A program made the position numbers and the translations under genes. Below are positions 1-5,292 of a stretch of DNA of 5,292 nt, piece after piece (position 1 is the stretch's first letter; each line of letters starts with the position of its first letter). This DNA is from Chloroflexota bacterium (GTDB lineage: Bacteria; Chloroflexota; UBA5177; JANWHV01). The notes beneath the pieces were generated by a model. The model saw nothing but the letters and a program-made list of their open reading frames with translations, made no database searches and was not told the origin of the DNA. The DNA lies in contig JAICHN010000364.1 of assembly GCA_025924845.1 (NCBI GenBank), forward strand, positions 1 through 5,292, written 5' to 3'.

Positions 1-26
1 TCCACCATTTGTTGGGGGCTGCGTCT

Positions 27-52
27 GGCCCCGTCCGGCGGGGTTGCCTTTT
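27..52 (+). terminator. Possible intrinsic terminator of an upstream transcript
   Basis: Bases 27-33 (GGCCCCG) pair with 39-45 (CGGGGTT) around the loop TCCGG. The five inner pairs are Watson-Crick and the two outer ones are G-U. A TTTT run follows at 49-52, but GCC separates it from the stem, which weakens the case. It would end a transcript entering from the left, perhaps the RNA gene whose 3' end may lie at bases 1-7. Confidence 0.35.
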
Positions 53-54
53 CT

Positions 55-66
55 CCCCCCGGGGGG
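55..66. repeat. C6G6 perfect palindrome
   Basis: Six C followed directly by six G form a 12-bp perfect palindrome between two hairpins. With no loop it could only fold as RNA by opening the centre. It may be a simple homopolymer junction with no function. It lies just right of the T run of the first hairpin and just left of the nested hairpin. Confidence 0.5.
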
Positions 67-67
67 C

Positions 68-106
68 TGTGCCCGGCCCGACTTCTAAGGGATAGAAGCA
101 GGCACA
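68..106 (+). other. Nested hairpin in non-coding leader
   Basis: TGTGCC at 68-73 pairs perfectly with GGCACA at 101-106. Inside it, CTTCTA at 82-87 pairs perfectly with TAGAAG at 93-98 around the loop AGGGA. The two stems stack across an asymmetric internal loop. The structure ends where the terminator stem begins, since both use base 106. This suggests one folded RNA ending in the terminator, either a small RNA or an untranslated leader. I could not match it to a known RNA family by eye. Confidence 0.4.
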
Positions 107-170
107 AGACCTCCCGCGGTCGCCTCGGAGTTCTTATACGGAACGATGACGCGGCGCGGGAGGTCTTTTT
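106..170 (+). terminator. Intrinsic terminator with 13-bp stem and large loop
   Basis: AAGACCTCCCGCG (106-118) pairs without mismatch with CGCGGGAGGTCTT (155-167), and the T run continues to 170 (TTTTT at 166-170). The loop is 36 bases, long for an intrinsic terminator. It contains its own small hairpin, GTTC (130-133) with GAAC (141-144). The T run lies only on the + strand side, so it acts on rightward transcripts. It ends about 84 bases before the reductase gene. It either closes an upstream RNA or attenuates readthrough into the reductase. Confidence 0.65.
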
Positions 171-180
171 AGCGTGGTGC

Positions 181-209
181 TTGACCCTCGACTACCCCAA
201 CATCCTGAT
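181..209 (+). promoter_or_regulatory. Weak candidate promoter for the reductase gene
   Basis: TTGACC at 181-186 matches five of six bases of the sigma-70 -35 consensus. It lies directly after the terminator, where a fresh promoter is expected. Seventeen bases downstream is CCTGAT (204-209), which matches the -10 consensus at only three positions. The location is reasonable but the -10 is poor, so the assignment is tentative. Confidence 0.22.
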
Positions 210-243
210 GGTCTGTGTTACGCTGAGCGCGTGCATGCTCCCT

Positions 244-248
244 GGAGG
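244..248 (+). promoter_or_regulatory. Ribosome binding site of the reductase gene
   Basis: GGAGG is a strong Shine-Dalgarno core. It lies five bases before GTG at 254 and eleven bases before ATG at 260, which are in the same frame. Five is within the normal range and eleven is rather long, so GTG 254 is slightly preferred. The choice changes the protein by only two residues. Confidence 0.75.
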
Positions 249-253
249 ATAGA

Positions 254-1018
254 GTGACGATGAGCACCAACGGCAAGATCGCCCTGATTACCGGCGCGGG
301 CAGCGGCATCGGAAGGGCCGCCGCGCTCGCCCTACACGCCGCGGGCTATGCCGTGGTGCTGGCCGGTCGCCATACCGAGACTCTGGACGAAACCGCGAGG
401 CTCGCCGCGCCCCCCGCCGGCACGATGCTCGTGGTACCCACCGATGTCGGCAACCCGTTGTCCGTCCATGCCCTGTTCGCGCGGACCAAGGATGTTTTCG
501 GCCGCCTTGATGTGCTCGTCAACAACGCCGGGATCGGCGCCCCGGGCATTCCCCTGGAGAACATCTCCTACGAGCAGTGGAGCGCCGTGGTCGGGGTCAA
601 TCTCACGGGCGCCTTTCTGTGCGCGCAAGAAGCGTTCAAGCTGATGAAGGCCCAGCAGCCGCGCGGCGGGCGGATCATCAACAACGGATCACTCTCGGCG
701 CATACACCCCGACCGCACTCCGCTCCCTATACCGCCGCCAAGCACGCCGTGACGGGACTCACCAAGTGCCTGGCGCTGGACGGCCGCGGCTACGACATCG
801 CTTGCGGCCAGATCGATATTGGGAACGCCGCCACGGACATGACGGCGCGGATGGAGGCAGGCGTGCCGCAAGCGAACGGCGCCCTCAGACCCGAGCCTCG
901 GATGGATGTGCGTCATGTGGCCGAGGCCATCCTCTATATGGCGAATCTACCCCTGGACGCGAATGTGCTGTTCATGACGGTAATGGCCACCGAGATGCCG
1001 TTTGTTGGGCGCGGGTGA
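254..1018 (+). CDS. SDR family NAD(P)-dependent oxidoreductase
   Basis: This 254-residue cytoplasmic enzyme has the normal length and motif order of a classical short-chain dehydrogenase/reductase, a family that interconverts alcohols and ketones or reduces 3-oxoacyl groups. Visible motifs are the Rossmann glycine pattern TGAGSGIG (13-20), a basic residue after the second strand (Arg39, usually favouring NADP), Asp64, NNAG (90-93), and the tetrad Asn116, Ser146, Tyr159, Lys163 (YTAAK). The usual Pro-Gly loop after the active site reads Ile189-Gly190, which occurs in some subgroups and may affect how the cofactor's nicotinamide is held. The C-terminus ([14 protein letters not shown]) resembles proteins often annotated as 3-oxoacyl-ACP reductase, but the substrate cannot be assigned from sequence. 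GTG start with GGAGG five bases upstream. The next gene starts 91 bases downstream on the same strand. Family is very sure; specificity unknown. Confidence 0.95.
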   Translation: MTMSTNGKIALITGAGSGIGRAAALALHAAGYAVVLAGRHTETLDETARLAAPPAGTMLVVPTDVGNPLSVHALFARTKDVFGRLDVLVNNAGIGAPGIPLENISYEQWSAVVGVNLTGAFLCAQEAFKLMKAQQPRGGRIINNGSLSAHTPRPHSAPYTAAKHAVTGLTKCLALDGRGYDIACGQIDIGNAATDMTARMEAGVPQANGALRPEPRMDVRHVAEAILYMANLPLDANVLFMTVMATEMPFVGRG

Positions 1019-1059
1019 GCGGCGGACTGTATGGTTACCTGTCCGGTGCGAATAGGATG

Positions 1060-1089
1060 GGCGAGGATGACGCGGTTGGGAACCTCGCC
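1060..1089 (+). other. Hairpin in the gap before the secreted-protein gene
   Basis: GGCGAGG (1060-1066) pairs perfectly with CCTCGCC (1083-1089) around a 16-base loop. That loop region can instead form a small competing hairpin, GGTT (1074-1077) with AACC (1081-1084). No T run follows, so it is not a standard terminator. It ends eight bases before the AGGAGG ribosome site (1097-1102) and could influence translation of the next gene or stabilise a processed transcript end. Seven-base stems can also arise by chance in GC-rich DNA. Confidence 0.3.
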
Positions 1090-1109
1090 GCAAGTCAGGA
1101 GGATGGGAT

Positions 1110-2138
1110 ATGAAAGCACCGCGATGTCTGCCGGTTGCCGCGCTTCTGCTCCTTGGCTGCGTTCCCTGCTTCAAGAGTACCGTGCTCGCGGCGGCGCACT
1201 CGCCGGCGAGTGCGCCGCTTACCATCACGCTGCGCCCAGCCTCACCGACGATGGCATCCTGTCTGCCCGCCGCACACGCTCGCGCCGTCGTCACTCCCGG
1301 CATCCACAACGACAGGCTGAACTTGCATGCTGTCGGCCTACCTCCGTTCGCGGGCTTTGATCTGTTTGCCACTGCCTCGCCGCGCTCACCGTACAGGCTG
1401 TCATGGCCGCTCGGCGTGGCTCAGGCAGATGCGAACGGCACTGTCGATATGCAGGTGCAAGCGCTGTTGTTGGACGCCTATACGCCGGCCGATACCGGCT
1501 ATGGCGTGCCGGCGCCGGCACAAGCCGGCCATTTGGTCCTATTCTTCGATGACGCCGAGGATGCCGCCCCCTGTTCGGCCGACGCCGACGTCCCTACCAC
1601 GCGCCTGCAGAGCGGTCGGGTGGTCGGCCCGGCCGTGCTGGCTACCCTGGGCTATCCAAGCGACGCCGGTCCCTTGAGGACAGCGCCTTTCGCCCCGCCG
1701 GGCCGGGGTATCAGTACCCCGAGCGGCAGACGGGGCTTCAGCCGCACTCCCATTACCTTCACGACGGCCTGCAACGATCCGGCGGGCTGGTCGATGATCC
1801 GATTCATTGATTTTAGGCTCTCAAGAGACGGTGCCGCGGTGTTCTGGGCCCGCCTCGATCGGCCTGCGAAGCGCATGTATCTCTACGATTTTGCGACGAA
1901 CGGTTGGATCGGCGGCCTGCAGCCGGGCGCCAAGGGCACACTCGGTACATCAGTCGCTCGGCTTATCCTGGGCACGAGTCAAGTGGTGGGCACGACGGGT
2001 GCCGTGGGACGCGTGCTCTGGACCGTGAAGTTCACCACCCAAGCGTCGGGAGCGACCTATCAGCAAAGCGTGCGGGTGACCGACCTGCGCAATCAAACCC
2101 AGGGCTGGACCAGTAGTGGAACGTGGGGCGTAGATTGA
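1110..2138 (+). CDS. Exported protein of unknown function, two beta-rich domains
   Basis: The 342-residue product starts at ATG with AGGAGG (1097-1102) seven bases upstream. Residues 1-29 look like a signal peptide: Lys2 and Arg5, a hydrophobic run (about 7-19), then Ala-Ala-Ala before His30. LLGC at 14-17 is an imperfect lipobox, so a lipoprotein anchored at Cys17 is possible. Residues about 38-190, with the segment NDRLNLHAVGLPPFAGFDLF and two cysteines (51, 155), resemble a domain I recall from secreted Chloroflexota proteins. A Pro/Gly-rich linker (190-212) follows. The C-terminal domain (about 213-342; Cys221, MYLYDFATNGWIGGLQPG, closing GWTSSGTW) resembles a beta-sandwich module recurrent in secreted proteins of Chloroflexota and Planctomycetes. 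No enzymatic motif is seen; binding or a cell-surface role is a guess. The regulator gene follows after 32 bases with no terminator, so the two are probably co-transcribed. Confidence 0.88.
   Translation: MKAPRCLPVAALLLLGCVPCFKSTVLAAAHSPASAPLTITLRPASPTMASCLPAAHARAVVTPGIHNDRLNLHAVGLPPFAGFDLFATASPRSPYRLSWPLGVAQADANGTVDMQVQALLLDAYTPADTGYGVPAPAQAGHLVLFFDDAEDAAPCSADADVPTTRLQSGRVVGPAVLATLGYPSDAGPLRTAPFAPPGRGISTPSGRRGFSRTPITFTTACNDPAGWSMIRFIDFRLSRDGAAVFWARLDRPAKRMYLYDFATNGWIGGLQPGAKGTLGTSVARLILGTSQVVGTTGAVGRVLWTVKFTTQASGATYQQSVRVTDLRNQTQGWTSSGTWGVD
1191..1218. repeat. 28-bp perfect palindrome inside the secreted-protein gene
   Basis: GCGGCGCACTCGCC (1191-1204) is followed with no spacer by its exact reverse complement (1205-1218). 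G1190 and T1219 could add a wobble pair in RNA. It covers codons 28-37, which encode the predicted signal-peptide cleavage site and the start of the mature protein. Transcribed, it would form a very stable GC hairpin about 80 bases after the start codon. As DNA it could be a two-fold protein-binding site. No T run follows, so it is not a normal terminator. Confidence 0.9.
1506..1521. repeat. 16-bp perfect palindrome in coding sequence
   Basis: GTGCCGGC is followed directly by GCCGGCAC. It lies in codons 133-138 of the secreted-protein gene in a stretch crowded with GCCGGC. The inner twelve bases recur in the regulator gene at 3532-3543. Ala/Gly/Pro codon use in GC-rich DNA probably explains both copies. 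Confidence 0.5.
1704..1721 (+). other. Short perfect hairpin in the interdomain linker region
   Basis: CGGGGTA (1704-1710) pairs with TACCCCG (1715-1721) around the four-base loop TCAG. It falls on codons 199-204, the flexible linker between the two domains of the secreted protein. It might slow translation between domains, but nothing else supports a role. Confidence 0.35.
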
Positions 2139-2156
2139 AGTAGCGGCAAAACGGCG

Positions 2157-2173
2157 AAAGTGAGCGATCGTTG
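2157..2173 (+). promoter_or_regulatory. Weak ribosome site and TTG start of the regulator
   Basis: In the regulator's frame the last upstream stop is TAG at 2141-2143. The only standard start codon between that stop and the first conserved residues is TTG at 2171. AAGTGAG (2157-2163) is a poor Shine-Dalgarno match seven bases before it. The resulting N-terminus (Met-Pro-Thr-Pro-Arg, then ISVSILGPWELSVDG) fits where such regulators normally begin. GTG at 2222 would remove the first strand of the DNA-binding domain and is unlikely. The poor site and TTG suggest low or coupled translation. Confidence 0.6.
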
Positions 2174-5100
2174 CCTACGCCACGGATCAGCGTCTCGATT
2201 CTAGGTCCCTGGGAACTCAGCGTGGACGGACGCGCGTTGCCTCGTCCGTCCACGCAAAAGGCACAATCGTTGCTGGCCTATCTCATTATGCACCGCACCA
2301 TGGCGCACTCTCGGGAAAAGCTCGCTACCCTGTTCTGGCCGGACGCGGATGATGATCGAGCCCAGCGCAGTCTGCGCACCGCCCTCTGGAGCCTGCGCCG
2401 GTTATTGGCGAGCGCCGATGAGCAACTTGCGGAGGCGTTGGTCAGCTCTCGTTTCGATGTGCGCTGGGCGCCGCGCATCCCCGTGGATATAGACCTGGAG
2501 CAGTTCGAACTGAGCTTATCGCGCCGGCAGCAGTCGCGGAACGACGATCCGCCGGACGCTCTGGCCGCCCTTCAATCGGCCCTTGCGCTGTATCGCGGTC
2601 CGCTCCTCGAAGGTCTCTACGATGAGTGGTGCCTTGATGCGCGCTACCGGCTTGAAGAGCAGTACCTCCTGGCGATGGCGTTGGCGGTGAGCGAACTGGA
2701 GCGCTCGGGACAGATCCGTGAGGCCGTTACCTATGCACAGCGGGTACTCGCCCTTGATCCGCTCCGTGAAGACGTCCATCGCACAATCATCCGGCTGCTC
2801 GGGGAACTGGGTGATCGGGTTGGGGCGCAGCGTCAGTATCAACGCTGCAAAGAGATTCTGGCCCGTGAGCTCGATGAAGCACCAAGCGCCGAAACCGAGG
2901 CGGCGCTGGCGGACGCGCTCCTGGCCGCGCAGACACGGCAGTCTTTACGGATCGACATCCCAGATCAGGCTAAGCAAGGTGCGACCGCCCATCCGCACGA
3001 GGATAGGCCGGACGATGCGGTGCGGCCCAATGCATCGGCTGTACCGCTGAGGCGCGTGAACGCTACGGTGCCTTTAAGCATTGACGAAGGTAACGTACCC
3101 GCCGGAGTGACGCCCGGCTTGGACACGAAACTGCCGCTGGTTGGGCGCCATGCCGCGTGGCAAACCCTGGTCAACCGGCTTACGCAGGTGCAAGCCGGGA
3201 AGGGCCATACTATGCTCGTGGCCGGCGAAGCGGGCAGCGGCAAGACGCGTCTGATCGAAGAGGCAGCGGCACAGGCGCGCCGACAGAGCATGCAGGTGCT
3301 CTGGGGCACCTGCTATGAGTACGAAAGGATTCTGCCGTACCAGCCCTTCGCAGAGGCGCTACGAGGCAGCCTTCAGCCGATATCCGTCGCGCGCCCTGGA
3401 CAGGAAGCTCGCGGATCCACGCAGCGGCCGGCCGGCGCCTCGGACGCGGAAACCTTCGCGGCGCTCCCTCCAGTCTGGCAGCAGGCACTCCTGTTGCTGT
3501 TACCCGACTGGGCGGATCGCCTGGGTGAACGGCCGGCGCCGGCTCGCGCACTCAACCAGGATCAGGCCAATTTGTTCGAAGGTATCGGCCAGTTTCTCCA
3601 TTCCCTGGCCGGTCGCCGGCCACTGCTGCTGGTGATCGACGACCTCCAGTGGGCCGCCCCCTCGACCCTGCAATTGTTCCACTATATCTCTCGCACGGCC
3701 CGGCGGCATTCCATCCTGCTGATCGGCAGCTACCGGCCGGAAGATCTCACCCAGACCCCGGGCCAACCCGGCAATGCGGACATGCCGGCGGTTCCTACCG
3801 TGATCGGCCTGCAGCGTACCCTGGGCAGAGACGGTGTACTGGATACGATTACCCTGAATCGACTTCGCCTGGAAGACGTGGCTGAGCTGGTACGTGGGCT
3901 CGCGGACCTTGCGGACGATCGTCCTTCGGCCCAACCGCAAACCGGCGGTTCCGACCCGGCTGATACACTCGCCGCGAAGTTGCACCAGTTCACGGAGGGC
4001 AATCCGCTCTTTCTAACCGCTGCTGTCCAGGCATTGCGCGAAGCGGGCACGCTGAGGTCCGCGCCGACCCCCGCGCTATGGCCGGTACCCGTCCGTCTGC
4101 GCGATCTGCTGCAGGATAGGCTTGAGCGCCTCAATCCGTTGGCCCGTGAAGCCGCCGGCATAGCGGCCGTCGCGGGTTACGAGTTTGATATGGCCGTAGT
4201 GCAGCGCGGATGGGGCAGAGATGAGGAGGAGACCCTGCAGGCGCTCGATGATCTGCTGGCCGGCGGTGTGGTGCGTGAAGTTTCCTCGAGGGGTGCGCGC
4301 GACTTTGCCTTTTCGCACCATCTCCTGCAGGAGGCAATCCGCGAGCGGCTGCCCCGACTGCACCGCGAACGCGCCCATCGCAGGATCGGCAAAGCGATGC
4401 AGGAGGTGTACGCGGGCCGGGCGAGCGATGCTGAACTGGCGTTCCATTTCGAGCACGGCGGCTTGTTCCCGCAAGCGATCCAGCATCGGCGCCGGGCCGG
4501 TGAGCAGGCGGCGGCGGGCTTCGCCAATCAGGATGCCGACTACCATTATTCACACGCGCTGGCCCTCCTGGAGCGGGAGAGGCTCACGATTGCCGACGCG
4601 CAAGCCTACGCGGAGCAGTATTTCGATCTCCTGGCGGCACGCCTGACAGTGCGGCAGCGGATCGGCATGCCTGACCAGGAAGCGCACGACGTTGCCGAGA
4701 TGCTGGCCACTGCCGAACACCTTCACGATGTACGGCGGGAGATACATGCCCTACTGGAGCGTTCGGCCCTGGCTATCCGCACCGGTCACTACGCCGCGGC
4801 GTGGCGGGACGCAGAGGAAGCATCGGCCCGCGCGCAGGGGCTCGCCGCGACCGACGACCTCACTGATCGCGACCGGTTGCTGCAAGCGCGGGTGAGCACC
4901 TGTCTTGGTGTCGCCTGCTTTCACCTGGATCGCTACGAAACGGCTATTGCGGCCTTCCAGCAAGCGGTGACCGGCTACAGTGCCCTGGCGGCCCAGTCGA
5001 GCGAGCAGAGCGCCGATCTTCGCCTCCAGGCCCAGCGGGACGAGGCCGATGTGCTCGATCGGATTGGCCGCCTCTACCAGCAGGTGGGCAACTACGCGGA

Positions 5101-5292
5101 GGCACAACGGTACCATCTGGACTCACTAGCGGGCCACCGGGCAAACGGTGATATGAGCGGTGAAGCGGCAGCGCTCGGCAGCCTTGGCGGAGTGGTGTGG
5201 TTTATGGGTGATTTGGACGGCGCCCAAGCATACTGGGAGGCAGCGCTGACCCTTGAGCGCCGGATGGGTTACCGCCACGGTGAGGGCACGCA
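2171..5292 (+). CDS. SARP/BTAD transcriptional regulator with AAA (STAND-type) ATPase and TPR repeats, 3' end outside the window
   Basis: An uninterrupted frame of 1,040 codons runs off the right edge. Residues 6-85 form an OmpR-like winged-helix DNA-binding domain (ILGPWELSVDG, then SREKLATLFWPDADDDRAQ). Residues about 105-250 are the bacterial transcriptional activation domain (VDIDLEQFE, GPLLEGLYDEW, YAQRVLALDPLREDVHR). A polar, probably disordered linker spans about 250-320. The ATPase begins at LVGR (323-326) and shows Walker A GEAGSGKT (352-359), Walker B LLLVIDD (485-491), GSYRPE (519-524) and EGNPLF (609-614). A helical part (ELAFHFE near 755) leads into TPR repeats to the edge, the last being GDLDGAQAYWEAALTLERR. 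Proteins of this class are cytoplasmic regulators in which nucleotide state and TPR contacts are thought to control DNA binding; target genes are unknown. TTG start, 32 bases after the secreted-protein gene. A C-terminal domain may lie beyond the window. Confidence 0.93.
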   Translation, partial: MPTPRISVSILGPWELSVDGRALPRPSTQKAQSLLAYLIMHRTMAHSREKLATLFWPDADDDRAQRSLRTALWSLRRLLASADEQLAEALVSSRFDVRWAPRIPVDIDLEQFELSLSRRQQSRNDDPPDALAALQSALALYRGPLLEGLYDEWCLDARYRLEEQYLLAMALAVSELERSGQIREAVTYAQRVLALDPLREDVHRTIIRLLGELGDRVGAQRQYQRCKEILARELDEAPSAETEAALADALLAAQTRQSLRIDIPDQAKQGATAHPHEDRPDDAVRPNASAVPLRRVNATVPLSIDEGNVPAGVTPGLDTKLPLVGRHAAWQTLVNRLTQVQAGKGHTMLVAGEAGSGKTRLIEEAAAQARRQSMQVLWGTCYEYERILPYQPFAEALRGSLQPISVARPGQEARGSTQRPAGASDAETFAALPPVWQQALLLLLPDWADRLGERPAPARALNQDQANLFEGIGQFLHSLAGRRPLLLVIDDLQWAAPSTLQLFHYISRTARRHSILLIGSYRPEDLTQTPGQPGNADMPAVPTVIGLQRTLGRDGVLDTITLNRLRLEDVAELVRGLADLADDRPSAQPQTGGSDPADTLAAKLHQFTEGNPLFLTAAVQALREAGTLRSAPTPALWPVPVRLRDLLQDRLERLNPLAREAAGIAAVAGYEFDMAVVQRGWGRDEEETLQALDDLLAGGVVREVSSRGARDFAFSHHLLQEAIRERLPRLHRERAHRRIGKAMQEVYAGRASDAELAFHFEHGGLFPQAIQHRRRAGEQAAAGFANQDADYHYSHALALLERERLTIADAQAYAEQYFDLLAARLTVRQRIGMPDQEAHDVAEMLATAEHLHDVRREIHALLERSALAIRTGHYAAAWRDAEEASARAQGLAATDDLTDRDRLLQARVSTCLGVACFHLDRYETAIAAFQQAVTGYSALAAQSSEQSADLRLQAQRDEADVLDRIGRLYQQVGNYAEAQRYHLDSLAGHRANGDMSGEAAALGSLGGVVWFMGDLDGAQAYWEAALTLERRMGYRHGEGT
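2220..2255. repeat. 13-bp perfect inverted repeat at the start of the regulator gene
   Basis: GCGTGGACGGACG (2220-2232) and CGTCCGTCCACGC (2243-2255) are exact reverse complements with a ten-base spacer, CGCGTTGCCT. They cover codons 17-29, the first strands and helix of the DNA-binding domain. In mRNA they would form a strong hairpin about 50 bases after the TTG start. As DNA they form a dyad that could bind a dimeric regulator, perhaps the encoded one. AAAAGG follows rather than T, so it is not a + strand terminator. Confidence 0.85.

Noticed and set aside
104..170. T-box riboswitch, suggested by the ACCGCGGGAGGTC string on the minus strand
   Set aside because: The complementary terminator arm with T run comes before, not after, the candidate T-box on that strand, and the full TGGTACCGCG core is not present on either strand.
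181..225. MerR-type promoter with an operator dyad in a long spacer, suggested by TTGACCCTC
   Set aside because: The matching right half (a GAGGG-like arm) is absent and no -10 lies at 19-20 bases. No MerR gene is nearby.
1030..1060. Separate promoter for the exported-protein gene using TAGGAT (1053-1058) as -10
   Set aside because: No acceptable -35 hexamer lies 16-18 bases upstream, so a promoter cannot be supported from sequence.
577..1113. 178-codon + strand frame overlapping the reductase gene
   Set aside because: It is out of frame with the reductase, whose motifs are complete. Its product is Arg-rich and of a composition typical of shadow frames.
3532..3543. Second copy of the GCCGGCGCCGGC palindrome as a dispersed functional repeat
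   Set aside because: It has only twelve bases of pure G+C, in a region coding for Arg-Pro-Ala-Pro-Ala; composition explains the match to 1508-1519.
3500..3985. 161-codon open frame on the minus strand
   Set aside because: It lies wholly inside the ATPase domain of the regulator in antisense. The + strand frame has clear Walker motifs, while this one has no recognisable domain. Long antisense frames are common in GC-rich genes.
4076..4546. 156-codon open frame on the minus strand
   Set aside because: It is antisense to the helical/TPR part of the regulator and its translation shows no family pattern.
1..5292. CRISPR array, insertion sequence, toxin-antitoxin pair or known defence genes
   Set aside because: No regularly spaced direct repeats, transposase motifs, terminal repeats with target duplications, or small paired genes were found on either strand.

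Overview
The window is GC-rich (roughly two-thirds G+C by eye) and all three supported genes lie on the + strand. The host is probably a bacterium of the Chloroflexota (Ktedonobacteria/Thermomicrobia type). Two things suggest this. The large regulator at the right has a SARP/BTAD plus AAA/STAND ATPase plus TPR layout that is abundant in that phylum and in Actinobacteria. The secreted protein in the middle has two domains resembling secreted Chloroflexota proteins I recall. This is inference from remembered family patterns; no search was run.

Layout. Bases 1-253 hold no gene. They start with TCCACCA, which could be the last bases of a tRNA or tmRNA. A GC hairpin with a T run, a C6G6 palindrome, a nested hairpin and a convincing intrinsic terminator (106-170) follow. 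Bases 171-253 are the short leader of the first gene. Bases 254-1018 encode a classical short-chain dehydrogenase/reductase. A 91-base gap with a 7-bp hairpin follows. Bases 1110-2138 encode a 342-residue exported protein of unknown function. Only 32 bases later, from a TTG codon at 2171, a very large regulator begins and runs off the right edge still open (1,040 full codons visible). It carries an OmpR-like winged helix, a bacterial transcriptional activation domain, a P-loop ATPase and TPR repeats.

How they may work together. The exported protein and the regulator are close enough to be co-transcribed, with no terminator between them. The reductase may be in the same unit, but the gap and hairpin leave this open. 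A plausible but unproven picture is a small locus whose regulator, driven by ATP and ligand or partner binding through its TPRs, controls these or neighbouring genes. No mobile element, CRISPR array or recognised defence system is visible.

The most unusual non-coding signals are long perfect inverted repeats inside the beginnings of genes 2 and 3: a 28-bp uninterrupted palindrome at 1191-1218 and a 13-bp inverted repeat at 2220-2255. I could not establish a wholly new system here; the secreted-protein/STAND-regulator pair and these hairpins are the items most worth following up.
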